A DNA stretch of 64,000 nucleotides from Takakia lepidozioides (GCA_030704615.1 CM060731.1:86594756-86658755); one strand, 5' to 3'; shown: positions 35,011-46,959, counted from the first letter of the stretch. The notes: generated from the letters alone by a model not told the origin. Numbers and translations are program-made.

Positions 35011-36564
35011 TTAGATGACATTGGACACTGGAGATCGCACTTGGGCCTCTACATGGAGACACACATGGATACATAGGAGATCGCACTTGGGCTTAGATTT
35101 CAATTCTTCACACATGGGCCAATGGCATAGGCTACCCGCCCTTTCCACTAACTTGCACAAAGCAGCACTGTTAATCTCCAATTCCTCAGTCTCTTCAGCT
35201 GGACCCACAAGGTACCTACTCAAAGCATCAACGTTAGAGTGTTTTGATCCAGCCGTATGGACAATCTTGAAATCAAAGTCCCGAAGCATCATAATCCATC
35301 TTCCACGCCTACCATAGTCATCACTAATTGTAGCCAGCCATTCCAAAGGCTTATGATCAGTTCTGATAATGAAGGGAGTACCATAAAGGTACTGCCAGAA
35401 GTGAACTACTCCCCACACAAGAGCATAGCACTCACCCTCCATGGAGTGGTACTTTTGCTGGGCATCAGATAATACCTTACTCGCATACGCAATCACATGT
35501 TCGCGCCGCTGATTTTTCTGGGAAAAAATTGCCCCCACCCCTTTTCGTGACCAGTCAACATCCAGAATGAACGGCTTAGTGAAATCTGGCCTAACCAAGA
35601 CAGGGGCAGTCATCAATTTCAAACGCAATGCCTCAAAGGCATTCTGCATCAGCAGACCACTTGAAGGGTACATCCTTCTTGGTCAGCAAAGGCACACATA
35701 TCATAGTAAACCCTTGAATATAAATATGGTAGTAACCAGACATATCAACATTTAGACCCTCACCGCCATGGGGTTCTTGGGTATGGGAAAAGCTTGAATC
35801 GAGGCTATTTTATTTGGATCAAGCTTGACTCCCAAAGCAGACACCACATGACCCAGAAAAACCAACTCTTCATTCCCAAAAGTACACTTGTTAGGGTTCA
35901 GGCGTAGGTTGGCAGCTCTCAGCCTTTCAAAAACCCTGGCCAGATGCGCGCTGCAGGTGTGACTCCCAATCCAGACTATACACATCATCCACAAAAACTT
36001 TGGCACACTCTCTAATTTCCATGGCCATTGGCCAAGATAGTATTCATGGCTCGCTGAAAGGTAGCAGTGGCATTTTTCAAGCCGAATGGCATGACCAACC
36101 ATTCATACAAACCTCTCTTGGTTATTACAGCCATTTTCTTAACATCCTCCTCATTCATTTTGATCTGCCAGAAACCACTCTGCAGATCAAGTGCAGAAAA
36201 CCAGGCAGCATTTCCCAGGCTAGTAAGCACATCCTAAATCAGAGGCATGGGATAAGAATCCATCCTAGTCAAGCTGTTTAGTGGTCGGTAATCCCCACAA
36301 AACCTTGGAGCCATCCTTTTTGGGAGGTAAAGTCACAGGCATGAGTACTCAGATTTATTCTCTCTCATCTTACCTTGCAAGACAAGAGCCTTGATCTGCC
36401 TCTGCACCTCCCCTTCTTCCCATTTCTGACAGTCTGCTGGGCTGGCTCCTGCATGGAGGGAAGCCTTGGGTATCTATGCAGACATGTTCTGCCATTGAGC
36501 AAAATCCCAAGTCCGCTTTGCTAAGAGCAAAACATTCCTGATATTTCTTCAACACCTGTTCCAA
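35011..36564 (-). pseudogene. Decayed Ty3-type pol fragment (reverse transcriptase, RNase H)
   Basis: Minus-strand pieces in several frames: FSALDLQSGFWQIKM and PFGLKNATATFQRAMN (36230-36012), a FVDD active-site region near 35990, NPNKCTFGNEELVFLGH (36102-35752) and RNase H (YHSMEGECYALVWGV, RTDHKPLEWL, VDALSR; 35673-35100). Frameshifts and stops separate them. No integrase, chromodomain or LTR is seen. The RNase H type (EGECYALVWG--HF--YLYG) is that of non-chromovirus lineages, so it could belong to the same family as the gag elements at 1-2335 and 41.2 kb. Confidence 0.85.
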
Positions 36565-36639
36565 CTCTTACAGCCGGTCCCTTGGCAACTTAGGGTTGAT
36601 GTTTATCCGAGCACGAAGGCGGCGCGAGCTTGGGGTTGA

Positions 36640-36880
36640 AGCACAAGGAAGTAAGAGGGCTGATTTCCCTTGTGAGAAGGGAGTGCATGTGTGGAGCATG
36701 CTTTCAACCCATTGAGGCTTGTATTTTCAGGTTTTGGAGTGCAAGACAAGAAGTAAGGGACTGATTTATCTTATATGAGAGTGGCGCATGTGTGGAGCAT
36801 GTTTTCAGCCCATTGAGGCTTCTATTTTCAAGCTTTGGAGAGCAAGAAAGGAAGGGAGAGGGCTGGTTTCCACTTAGGTG
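36640..36880. repeat. About 101-bp tandem repeat, 2.3 copies
   Basis: Units share GCATGTGTGGAGCATG-TTTCA-CCCATTGAGGCTT-TATTTTCA-G-TTTGGAG and begin near 36640, 36741 and 36842. Confidence 0.75.
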
Positions 36881-37244
36881 AAAGAAAAGCACTTGGGGTC
36901 CATATGTGAGTTGGGGTTTTAGCTTCAAGCTTGAGGAGAGCATGGCTCTTGAGCTAGCAAGTGAAGGGAGCTTGAATGACCACGGCTTGAGAGGAGACAA
37001 GGCTTGATTGCTTGTGAAAGGAGGTAAAAAGCTTTGTTCTTGAGTTCCAAAGAGAGGTGAAGCTTGTTGTGTGGCAAATGCATTGCTAGGGGAGTTGGAA
37101 CCAAAGCTTGGTTGCACCTTGAGGTGAAGAAGATCAAGAGAGCGTGACTTGGTATCACATGGAACTCATGAAGGCTTGAGAAGATCAAGCATGAAGCTGA
37201 AGGAAACACAAACCCCAACATGGGATGCACAAACCCTAGGTTCA

Positions 37245-37425
37245 TGGGAACGGTCATCATAGTGTGGGAACGGTCACTATAGTATGGGAACAATAACTAT
37301 AGGTTAGGAACCGTCACTATAGATTGGGAACAGTAACTATAGGTTGAGAACCGTCACTATAGGTTGGGAACAATAACTATATCCGATAGGAACGGTCATT
37401 ATAGGTTGGGAACATAGTGACATAT
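37245..37425. repeat. About 20-22-bp tandem repeat
   Basis: About eight degenerate units of the type GGGAACCGTCACTATAGGTT, with (A/C)(G/A)GTCA and AATAACTATA variants. Confidence 0.85.
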
Positions 37426-37429
37426 AAAG

Positions 37430-37870
37430 ACGCTTTTGGAGGATTTTCAAGGGCCTTTGGAGGATTGTTTGGGGGATCTTTAGGGTCCTTGAGGAGCTTT
37501 TGGAAGACACTTTGAGGAGCTTTTGTAATTCAATTTGAAGAGCTCTTGAAGGGATGTTTGGATGACTGTTTGGAGGACTATTTGGGGTCCTTGAAGGTCA
37601 ATATTTGGCAAGTTTTTGGAGCCTTTGGAGGGCTATTTGGAGGGCTGTTTGGGGTCCTTGGAAGCCAATATTTGGCGAGCTTAAGGAGTCTTTGGCGACT
37701 TGTTTGAGGGACTATTTCAGGTCCTTGAGGGCCAAGATTTGGCAGGCTCTTGGGGCCTTGGTGTACTGTTTGGAGTCCCATTGTGCAAGCTTTGGGAGGC
37801 TTAGTGTGATTGTTTGAGAGACATCTTGAGGGCTCATGGAGAGTTATTTGAGAGACCCTTGAAATGTAGT
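37430..37870. repeat. Degenerate GT-rich repeat
   Basis: Recurring phrases GGAGG(A/G)CTGTTTGGGG(T)CCTTG and GGCCAATATTTGGC at irregular spacing. Both strands give long frames here only because the unit lacks stops. Confidence 0.6.
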
Positions 37871-38050
37871 CTTGTCTATTGCTCAAGCAAGAGATTATGG
37901 AGATAAGGTAGTGGGATGAGAGCATGCTGGGATTAGGAATTGCTTTAGTCTCTCTTCCTTGTAGTCTTTAGGCCAAAACCTTTCCGTAGGTGGAGGCAAG
38001 AGTCAGTACGGGTTTGGGCTGGGATGTCCTTGTAGGAGCGACACTGTGGA

Positions 38051-38488
38051 GTGTTTCTGGTGTGGGGGAGTTTCCCTGAATTCAGAACTGCTCCAGCCCC
38101 ATCAATATTACAACTACTTAAAGCCTCTCTACATCCACCAACATGTACCTCCCAGAACACCCCCTCCCCCACCATACTTTCCAGCATACCAACCAGCCCA
38201 CCCAATACACCTCAACAAACACTCCCTAGCCCCACAGTAACAGCCACTCCACAACCTCGCCACCACCTACCGGACCCAGATCACCCCGAAGCCTATGTCA
38301 TAGAGGCTATCCTCGGCATTGCTGAAGAGAGAAAGAAGATGGCAGCTCATATTTTCAGTCTGATACAAGAACCGCCAGATGATGAGGATAGGCATGCCAA
38401 AGAGGTGTTGGCTTTTTGTTTCAGTCTGTCCCAGCATGACTTTTTTAGCCAAAAGCTGCAAGGTGCTAATGCCATGTTTTGCAAATAG
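38051..38488 (+). CDS. Unrecognised ORF (uncertain)
   Basis: 145 residues: a Pro/Thr/Ser-rich first half, then a helical-looking half (EAILGIAEERKKMAAHIFSLIQEPPDDEDRHAKEVLAF). No family is recognised. The repeat-rich neighbourhood suggests a retroelement fragment. Confidence 0.2.
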   Translation: MFLVWGSFPEFRTAPAPSILQLLKASLHPPTCTSQNTPSPTILSSIPTSPPNTPQQTLPSPTVTATPQPRHHLPDPDHPEAYVIEAILGIAEERKKMAAHIFSLIQEPPDDEDRHAKEVLAFCFSLSQHDFFSQKLQGANAMFCK

Positions 38489-39133
38489 AACCTCACTATG
38501 CTCCATTCCACATCAAATCCAGGTCTGAAAACGGCCTGTCATTGCCTTATCAGGCTGTCTTCTTTTAAAAAAACCAGGCCTCCTCTTCCTTAGAGCCTAA
38601 CAGCCACTGACGCCTTTACCCTTACACCATCAATCCTCTTTTAAGGCCAAAAAAGTACCTAGTCTAAAAATCCACGGGCAAAGCTGTCAAAGATTCAAGA
38701 CAGGGTAAGATTCACATGTTGTGTTGTACAAGACAGGGCTGCCCAGGCCGAAATGCTCCATCAACGGCAGCAAAACATAAGTCAAAAGCAAGCATCATCA
38801 TGTCAAACCGGGAGCAAGCGGGCCGAAATCGGGGCTGCAGGTAGCAACAATATGTTCCTTATGCTCTCATCCTTATCTGCAAGCTCAAGAGAATTCAAAG
38901 CAAGTAGGGATCCTCACCTGGTCCCATCCCCCACAAAAACCAATGGGTTAGTGGGGATTGTGGAACCCCAGGTGAATCACAGACCCATACATTTGTCATC
39001 GATGTCAACTAAGAACCTCCAAAGCAAGAGAGAGAAACATGAAGTAAAAGGAACCCTAATCACCAAAAGCACCTTGAGCGATTGGGGAAGGTAAATGTGC
39101 GCCATCGCCACCAGCAAGCCACCTCCAACACAG

Positions 39134-39370
39134 CTAAGGAGAAGCGAAGCATACAAATGCTAGGTTTAAGAAGGGAGAGAAAGAGATATACTTCCCCACA
39201 CAAGCGCCGCTACGAAACATAAAAGCCAGAGGAGGGAAAAAAACGATGCCATCACAGCGGGGTCTACCGCCTGTGAGAAGAGACAAGACGCCGCCATTGC
39301 GCATCCCCAGGAGCTCGTCCGGCATGGGCACGAAGCAGCAGACAGGGTAGCAGCAGAGCTCAGACGCCAT
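39134..39370 (-). CDS. Possible first exon of an unknown gene
   Basis: ATG 39370 opens a Cys-rich frame (MASELCCYPVCCFVPMPDELL). A plausible donor (GGCG|GTAGAC) lies about 33 codons in. The downstream minus-strand DNA looks like a plant leader or intron, but I could not find further exons. Confidence 0.2.
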   Translation of the reverse strand: MASELCCYPVCCFVPMPDELLGMRNGGVLSLLTGGRPRCDGIVFFPPLAFMFRSGACVGKYISFSPFLNLAFVCFASP

Positions 39371-39439
39371 AACTCTCAGCCCGCGAGCTCAGAAGCACGA
39401 GGAGTGCTGCTGACGGCGGGAGAGACACCCTAGGGCAAA

Positions 39440-40080
39440 GCCCGATTTTTCATCCGCGGAGGATGAATTCGAATAATCAACACCCTTTATCTCGAAAACC
39501 CGACGGATGTCATCCATTAGCTAGGTTTAAACAATAGATTATAGGGTAGGGGTTAGGGTTTCACTCCTTAATTAGCCATAATTAAGGGTAATTAAACAAT
39601 TCTCCAGGGCCATCATAAACTGCATTTTTCATCCGGTTCAGATGAAAAAAGTTAATAGGTTCATCTATTTGGAGAAGGTCCATCAGCAGGATGAAAAAGC
39701 AGTACACATCATCCAAGGCAGCGGTTTCTCATCCTAACAGGTAATTCATCATCCCCTAAGAAAAGCCTCATCCAGTACGGAAAAAAAGGCATAAAGGAGG
39801 AATAAAACGAATTAATATCCTGGTATTTTTCATCCGGCATGGATGGAAAAATTATAGATAGGATGCCAGTGTCACAACCCCTACAGAGGTAATTCCTCAT
39901 TCTCCTGTGACTCATCTGGTATAGATGAAAGTCAATAAAAGAGGAATGAAAAATTATAGACCCTTTTAAGAGGTATTTTAGTGTCCACCCAGGTAATTCT
40001 TCCGGTATGGACAGAAAAACTTTATAGGGCGGGTGAAAACACTGTTTAGAGTCCATGTGGTATAGATGGAAAAACATGAA
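39440..40080. repeat. Degenerate palindrome family TTTTTCATCCGG-ATGGATGAAAAA
   Basis: At least six imperfect palindromes near 39450, 39629, 39826, 39900, 39990 and 40046. Several units also carry AGGTAATTC, a phrase found in the 53-bp repeats at 47.8-48.2 kb. Confidence 0.6.
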
Positions 40081-41233
40081 AAGAACACTGATGCAACCGG
40101 CCAATTCCGAGGAGGGAGACAGAGGGAGAGAGGGGGCACCCACCAACCAGCCCCTGGTATGGCAGTCCCTTATGAGGTGAGTGCGGTATGCACTCACCCC
40201 GTAAGGGAGTGCATACCAGACCCCTTCATAAGGTTTCTCCCACTGCAAAAGTAGTTCCAAATCCTTGGACAAGATTGTCAAAAAAGGGGTTGGAAAACCT
40301 ACTTCCTCCCCATAAAATACATATCAACCACTTGAATAAAGGAAGACCTGTATACGGCCATGTGGAAATACATATCAGTCACTTGAATCAAAAGAGGAAA
40401 TGTATAAGGTCATGTGGAATCCATTATACCTTTGAGCTTGGTGATTAGGTCGTGTAGCGGGAAGTGGAGACCAGGAAAAGAGCCATGTTCCAGGAACTTA
40501 ATGAGGATTCGAACCAGCTTCTTGGTCTTGAAACCATTCCTCCCAAGGGTTTGGATAAGAACACAACATTCATTCCAGGCAAAGTCAGTGCTGCTGGAAA
40601 TATACAGAATAGGGAAAGCCTGGGAGACCACCACATTGTAAGACTGATTTACAGGTCGGTTAGAAAGGAACTGGATGTACTGTGTGTAAGAAAAGGGCAG
40701 CATCCTTCTCTTATCATATTTCCGGAACTGAAACAAACCAGTATCGGGATCCAACACACTGATATGTACATTCATAAAACAAGCTTCCAGACCAGTGTAA
40801 GGCACATGGATGGAGTTTACACAGAGGAGGAGATACAATAAGATGATGCTTGATACATGCAAGCTGTAGAGATGCACTGTAGAGCGGATTAAAGACACCA
40901 TGGCTTCGGCCTGATACATGATAGATATTAATATGATTCCCATTTCATATTCACACCGTGTAGAGAGATATGAGTGAAGTTGTGGAATGAATGCTTGAGT
41001 AGATGGAACATGGTAGATTGCAGAAGCAATCTGATACTTAATCATAGACAGTAAGGTAACTTGCTAACATGAATGTGAGATGGAATACAAATAGGAAGCA
41101 CCCCCATGATACACTAGTTGTAGGTCATGACTGATTGTTCTGAGCGGGCTGAGTACTTAGAGATTTCCAACTCTTCTATCTTGGAGTTTCTACCTCGGAT
41201 AGCTAAGGGATGGGTGAGTAAAAGCCGACGACA
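40081..41233. other. No gene recognised; probable LTR at the right end
   Basis: A GTGCGGTATGCACTCACCCCGTAAGGGAGTGCATACC inverted repeat lies near 40180-40217 (arms GGTATGCACTC). Long frames on both strands at 40410-41045 match nothing I know. The last 100-200 bases before 41234 are probably the LTR end of the next element. Confidence 0.35.
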
Positions 41234-41275
41234 TTTGGCGACCATACTGGGGAACTGAGTCAAGAACAAGCAGAT

Positions 41276-41821
41276 GTGACAAGCATCTGGTGGGATCATG
41301 GTGGATGGAGAATCAAGAAATTTGATGTGAATCAAATTTCCTGTGAAACTGAGAAAGAAAGATTGTCTAAACAATTTTTTCAGAGGTTCTTGGAATTGCC
41401 AGACGGTTGCAAGGAAAACATTCTTAAGAGAGTGCATGATGCTGATCCAGAGTGGGGTCTGAAGAAAGGAGTGATAAAGATTTATCAAGTGGCCTGTAAA
41501 GGGAGAGCTAGATGGTTGCCAACACTGGTTTATGTGATAGCGTTGCTATCCATTAAACGAGTGGAGTTTGAAGGCTGAGAGGAACGGAAAATGAATGTTT
41601 TTAATCATATGCATGAAGAGCTTGTACTGGTAAAGAATTGGATTCCTAAGGATATCTTGTGGATCAAACTTACACCAAGAACAGCTTTTCAGACGTGCTT
41701 GCCATATGGTTATATGGTAACGGAGCCTTCTAGTATAGCCAAGGGTGCATTAAAACTTGAAAGAAATCCTGGCACATACGAGAGATACTACAGAAGAGAG
41801 TTTTGGTTATTGCCTCATTAA
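41276..41821 (+). pseudogene. Pre-gag ORF of the second Ty3-type element
   Basis: Frames 41276-41578 and 41591-41821 together cover about 175 codons, broken by a stop near 41577. The segments EWGLKKGVIKIY, ALLSIKRV and NWIPKDILW correspond to KWGLKGGVISIT, TLISIRKV and WIPKD in the first element. The piece before WGLK (CKENILKRVHDAD) is better preserved here. Unknown function. Confidence 0.5.
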
Positions 41822-41841
41822 AGATATGAAAGACATGGGAC

Positions 41842-42365
41842 ATGAGTGATAAAATGGAAGCTAGACTCCACAGATATTCAGCGAAAAGAGAGAGTTATTT
41901 GAAAGCTAATTATCCATATCTCTGGGAGAGAGGAATAGACATAGAGGAATCATCTGGACCTCTCACACCATTAAGGCCAGAGAGTACATCACCCATACCG
42001 GAAGAACCAGAATTGGAAGCCACTCCTTCTTATTCTTTACAAGAAAGATTAAGGAATTTGGTACAGGAAGAAGATCAGCCACGAGGGGAAAGATCTGAGG
42101 TACATCCCTGGGTTAAAGATTTGACAGAAATCTTTGATCAGAGTTGGCATGGAACACCAAAAGCAGGAACTCCAGTTTCTGAAACACAAGACAAAGAAGG
42201 AGAGGAAGATGTGGCAGAGCCAACGGAGAGTTCGGACTCTCCAACACCACTTCAGTTGAGTTATATGAGTGAGGAAGAGGAAATCCAAGAGAAGAACTTG
42301 GAAGATGAAGAGTATGAAGAAGTAGACCCAACAGTTGAAGTTGAGACTACAACCGAGGTTTGCTA
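41842..42365 (+). pseudogene. gag N-terminal fragment of the second Ty3-type element
   Basis: The frame starts at ATG 41842 with RLHRYSAKRESYLKANY, matching the gag start of the first element. A Glu/Pro/Ser-rich disordered stretch follows. It is cut about 42365, so the capsid core and zinc knuckle are absent; the last residues are read from foreign DNA. Confidence 0.65.
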
Positions 42366-42589
42366 TTTCATGAGCATGAGCGGCATGAGCGGAGTAGTAA
42401 GACAATCGGTTTTCATGAGCAGAAGTACAAATTTCGAAAATAAAAAACAATAAAAAACAATACTTTAATGCAATGTGTCAGGAAAAACAAATATATTATT
42501 CGGCCCCTTGAAGGGAAACTTGCAGTTTTGACAGTTGTGCTCATGATATTTCGTCTTCCGCTCATGCCAATTCCCAGCGACATGTGCAA

Positions 42590-43022
42590 ATATGGAGCCG
42601 AATTTCGCGGTAATAGGGTCCGTAACCTGAAAAAACGGCGACGTATTTCGCGGTAATAGGTCTCTCTGGCGAAAAATGGTGCCGAATTCCGCGGCTATAG
42701 GTCCCCTCATGACAGGTAATTCGGCACCATTTTTCCAGTGCATGTTCGGACTTAGCCAGTTTTCGGCGCAAAATAAGGAAATTCGGCGCCATTTTTCCAG
42801 ACACTGTACCAGTGCATGTTGGGACTTAGCCAGTTTTCGGCCCAAAAAAGAGAAATTCGGCGCCATTTTTCCAGACACGGTACCAGTGCATGTTGGGACT
42901 TAGCCAGTTTTCGGCCCAAAAAAGAGAAATTCGGCGCCATTTTCCCAGACACAGGTACCAGTGCATGTTGGGACTTAGCCAGTTTTCGGCCCCAAAAAGA
43001 GAAATTCGGCGCCATTTTTCTA
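42590..43022. repeat. 74-bp tandem repeat with TTCGGCGCCATTTTT core
   Basis: About 3.5 regular 74-bp units from 42779 (next at 42853, 42927, 43001), with a diverged unit before them. Each holds AAATTCGGCGCCATTTTTCC and CCAGTGCATGTTGGGACTTAGCC. The core is shared with arrays at 47-49, 52.4-53.3 and 54.7-55.2 kb. Confidence 0.9.
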
Positions 43023-43178
43023 GAAATGGCCCCACAACTGCTTCTGTTGGATCTCAGTTTGAATGGAATATTGCCTCATTCCAGGAGTTTTGGGGTGCAT
43101 TTCATTACACTGCAAAAAAAAGTCTGATACAGCAAAATGCAATTGAAAATATCCATATGGAGGATTCCCTTTGCCCCA

Positions 43179-46100
43179 TCAATGATTTCTGGAATCCCTA
43201 AGGAGGAGTTTGTGCAGCTCGTTCACGCTCAACGCCGGTGCATGAATAAAGTCATCAATAGTCACGTTCATCCTCAACCTCTTCAGGTAAATGTAATACA
43301 GATGCTTGCACGGATAATACTTCGAACCCTTCTTTGCTTCCATCAACGAGAAGTCCGTACAATTGCAAGTCGGCTCCACTCCAATCGTAATTGTGTATAC
43401 ATCGTCGCGTACAGCCGAGCCGGCCGTTGCCATCCGATACACACGCCCAAGGCCGGGTGGGGGTACGTCCACGGAGCTCTGAATAGTGCAAGCCATCCCA
43501 AGAGCATTGGCAATCCGAGTCTCATTCAACTTGTTGGGAGGGTGTCGTCTCTTCACTCTTCCGAATCACATTGTGGGATGTGCAGAATTGTCCAATCCGT
43601 CTCTACTGGACCGAGCAGTCTGCAATGGCTGGGTCTGAGGAACCGGAAATGCGTGGGCCGGGATGTCTGTGCGTTGCACCATTCGAAATCCTGCTGCAGA
43701 TAGAGCATCCGCCTCATTCTGAGAGAGGCTGCAACCCGGTGCAACAGGCCAGACGCCCGGAGGCTCCGGCATTCCCTGAATCCCGTACTTGGGCTTGCCA
43801 AATACACAGGTCATTATGTCGTGCCTACAAAACCAAAATGTCTGCGTTGTGGCGTGAGCAAATGTGGGAGTAAAAAATCTGCCGCTGAAACAAGGTGCAG
43901 GTACAGCACCGTGTGGGTTCCTCCGAATCATCTCACCACAGTGTGCTCTCGTATCCACCCGGATGGCGCAGCACTTCCCTTGAAATGCCGGCAATGTCCT
44001 CGCAATTCTCCACTGTGACTCCGACACTCTTGTCTCCACAATGGGAATGTTGTACTGCTTTACTACAGATGGCTCGTTATATTGCCGGGGCACGCGCCCT
44101 GTGCTCGAAGGAGATGGCGATCTTGAACGTGCAGGACTTGCGGTGCTCGACGAGACCTCCTCGGGCAACATCACCGGACCACGAGGGAGCGTGCGAATAT
44201 TCTTGTCAGCTCGCCATGAATCCTCCTCTCCGCCAGGTGCCTCGTCAAGTCTTCGTCTCACTGGATGGGTATGAACATCTCCTTCCAAATGTTGGCCTCT
44301 TCGCAGCAACGGCGTGTCCCGAAGGCCCTCTTGCAAGGCCGCCGCCCACTTCCGAGGATTCTTCGATCTAGAGGCAGTCCGCATCAGCATTTCCTGCCTG
44401 TCCGGCCCCAAGCCCCACTGTTTCCCTTTCAAGAACTCGTTTGTACCTGCATTGCTGCATAATTGACCTCACAATGTCCTCCGTTGTGGCAGTGAGGATG
44501 TCCACCAGATGCGCCGCAGAGGAGGCACGCCAGGAAGAGTGCACTGATTCGGCCATGTTTGTCGTGGGCATGTCGGTGTCGGAGTCGAGACACATTTCCT
44601 GCACAAGCACATGTTGAGGTTACAAGCAAGTTACAAATATGGCCAAGAATAATATTCAACGGGACGCGAATTCGTGCAACTCACCTCCCGCATATAGTCG
44701 TCAAACTGGAGGAAATGATAATGCCACCATGCTAGCCAACTGACCATTGCTCCCTCGTCTGATTTCCTTACAACACCTGACGATGTCCACCAAGCCCGTA
44801 TGCATGCAAACTGTGTCTCTGCATCATCCAAGGTGGGAACGCGCTTCCATGCAAGGCACATGGAACGGTGCTCCTCTCTGAAATCTGGCGCCACGAGCCT
44901 GGTTGTGTACTGCGAAAGGCTCTGCAGAAAATGGAACCCACAAGATCTCTCCTTGCCTTCCATAGGAACATTGGGGTCTTGCCCGTACACCCTTCGGATG
45001 GCAGCCCAATTTGCTTGTGCGTTGTCCGCCATGAAACCACGGAAATTGGGAGGGGGCAATCCCGCCTTGGCCATCTGTTCGTTTATTCCCTGCCAAAGAA
45101 GCATCTCCGATTGTGTGTCCTCTCCTTTCATCTCACAAATAGCAATTGTCATTAGCATCCTGCAGTGGGTGTCGTAGACATGTGCTCCCATTGTCACCCA
45201 CTGGTGATTTGTAATTTGCTTGATATGGTCGAACATGACCCAACTGTTTGACAAGTTCCCACTCGTCATCCTGTCGACCAGTTCGACGCCGCTGCCAGGT
45301 CCACACGAGTTCCACCATCGGACAGCGTCATATACAGGGTTGTTGGGGACTTCATTTGCCCGCCAAATGCACCTTCTATCCTGGCGCCTTCCACGAAACA
45401 ATCCGCGAATCAGAGAGTGGCTACCTCAAAGAGAGAAGTCCGCAACGAAGTAAATCCAGAGCCGAACCCATCCATGAAGACGAGCGAGAACCGGGTTGTT
45501 CACAACCTGTCCGACTCAGACGAGGTCATGGAAGTTCCGAGGTCGTCCTGGAGATCAGGCAAGTCCTCAATGGACGTCAGTGGAGGAGGGAGTCATATTC
45601 CCAGCACGAGCACCGCAGTTCGATCTATTCTTGAAATTCTGCGAGGGCTTCACATGGAGGGACACCGGTCGGAGCTGGCCGGGCTGAACTACAGCAAGTT
45701 CGCAATTAAATCGGTTACATGCCTTCCCGCCGACGTCGACGGTAATATCTTCTTTGAGTTCCCTCCTCGGGCGGACTACTTGAGGGCGTCCGGAATGTTG
45801 ACAGATATGGATAGAAAACATGACGGTCATCCTTGGTGCGTTATCAAAACCACCAGCATGAAGATACTCGATGGTGTGTGGGTGCGCTACGTTGTTTGTG
45901 CGGGCGCGTTGCGGTGTTTATCCCCAACTTGCTTCCACTTTAAATCTAGAGGTCACAGGAACGAGACCGATTGGACAGGCACAGCTCATCAACCATTTCG
46001 AGCTCAGGAGAAGGTTCCGAACTCCACATTTAAGTGTGCGCATTGCAAAGAACCACCACACTGCATGTCTGTTTGTAATGCCAAGCAGTTCTATGTGTTG

Positions 46101-46767
46101 CACCGTTTCCCTGACCTCACCCGAGCTTGCATACACGTTGGTTCCCATTGTCACAAATTTGCGAGGGGGAACTCGCGGGAGGCTGCCCACGAAGCAGAGC
46201 AGCTCGTTCAGGAGGAGGTTAAGTTGAGACCGGGTGCCAAACCCAAACAGATACAGCTCCAAGCCGCCCATAAGATGGCATTGGCTAGAATTATGTCGGA
46301 AGACGGCTCCGATAGAGTTCCTCTCGACGAGAAGGAAATGGAGGCATTGCTGGAGTCGGTGTCCAATGTATGTTCACCGAATGTCCGAAACCACATTGTC
46401 TCATGCAAACAAAAAATTGGGCGTGGCTCGGATATGCACTCCATTCTGGAGGTGAAGCGGCGATGTGGATATGACTACATTCATGGAAGTAGGTTTCCAG
46501 GACAAGGGACTGAGGCAGATCGTTGTTTCGTATTCAAAATGTCCATTCCCTGCCATCGCCGAAATCATCGTGGAGCACAACAATACTCTCGACAACAAGA
46601 CCGTTAGAGTCCTTCCTTTCCTCCTCCAAAAAAACCGACCCCGGTTTCAGGTGGTATCGAACGCACAGATATTTCTCCATCACCCGGCAGATGTCCCCTC
46701 TGCACGGAAATGAAGCTCTATGCTCGTGAGGAGGGCAGTACACTGTAGCGCTCGGGTTTTCCGCCAT
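43179..46767 (-). pseudogene. Mutator-like (MULE) transposase, split by an inversion
   Basis: The minus-strand gene starts at ATG 46767 (MAENPSATVY). Bases 45306-46541 are inverted, so that part reads on the plus strand and holds a Cys/His-rich domain. The minus strand resumes at 45305 with the transposase core (THCRMLMTIAICEM, GFMADNAQANWAAIR-VYG, CGFHFLQSL), an intron (donor after DDYMRE near 44684, acceptor near 44602), MAESVHSSW, a Cys-rich region and a C-terminal SWIM finger (CNC...CKH, about 43350-43270). A frame change near 44440 and TGA at 43566-43568 (CGA with C to T) add further damage. MULE transposases cut and paste DNA with 9-bp duplications. The order is confirmed by the uninverted 5' piece at 53847-54453. 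Confidence 0.85.
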
Positions 46768-46959
46768 GGGAGATGTGCACACAAGACTGCCAGGATGGCG
46801 TGCGGGGAAGCTCCCTGGTAGAAGGGGGATGCAACGATGGGAAGGAATGCGGTGCCGATTTGTCCGAGCGACGAAGCCTGATCCAAATCCAGGGAGCCAA
46901 CTATCTCAAAAATCCACAGTCAGAGTGTTAATGAACCTTGTCTCCGGAATGCGGCCCCT

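Larger units (their letters stand above)
41234..42365 (+). mobile_element. Second Ty3-type element remnant, related to 1-2335
   Basis: Primer site TTTGGCGACCATACTGGGG (41234 on), two pre-gag frames and the gag N-terminus follow in the same order as at 1-2335. The copy ends about 42365, before the gag core, where repeat DNA of another kind begins. Confidence 0.75.

Noticed and set aside
40410-41045. 211-codon minus-strand frame
   Set aside because: Hydrophobic, compositionally odd, overlapped by a plus-strand frame of similar length, no recognisable domain.
43137-45634. Plus-strand frames across the MULE core and SWIM region
   Set aside because: The minus strand carries the conserved transposase and SWIM motifs; the plus frames have none up to the inversion at 45306.
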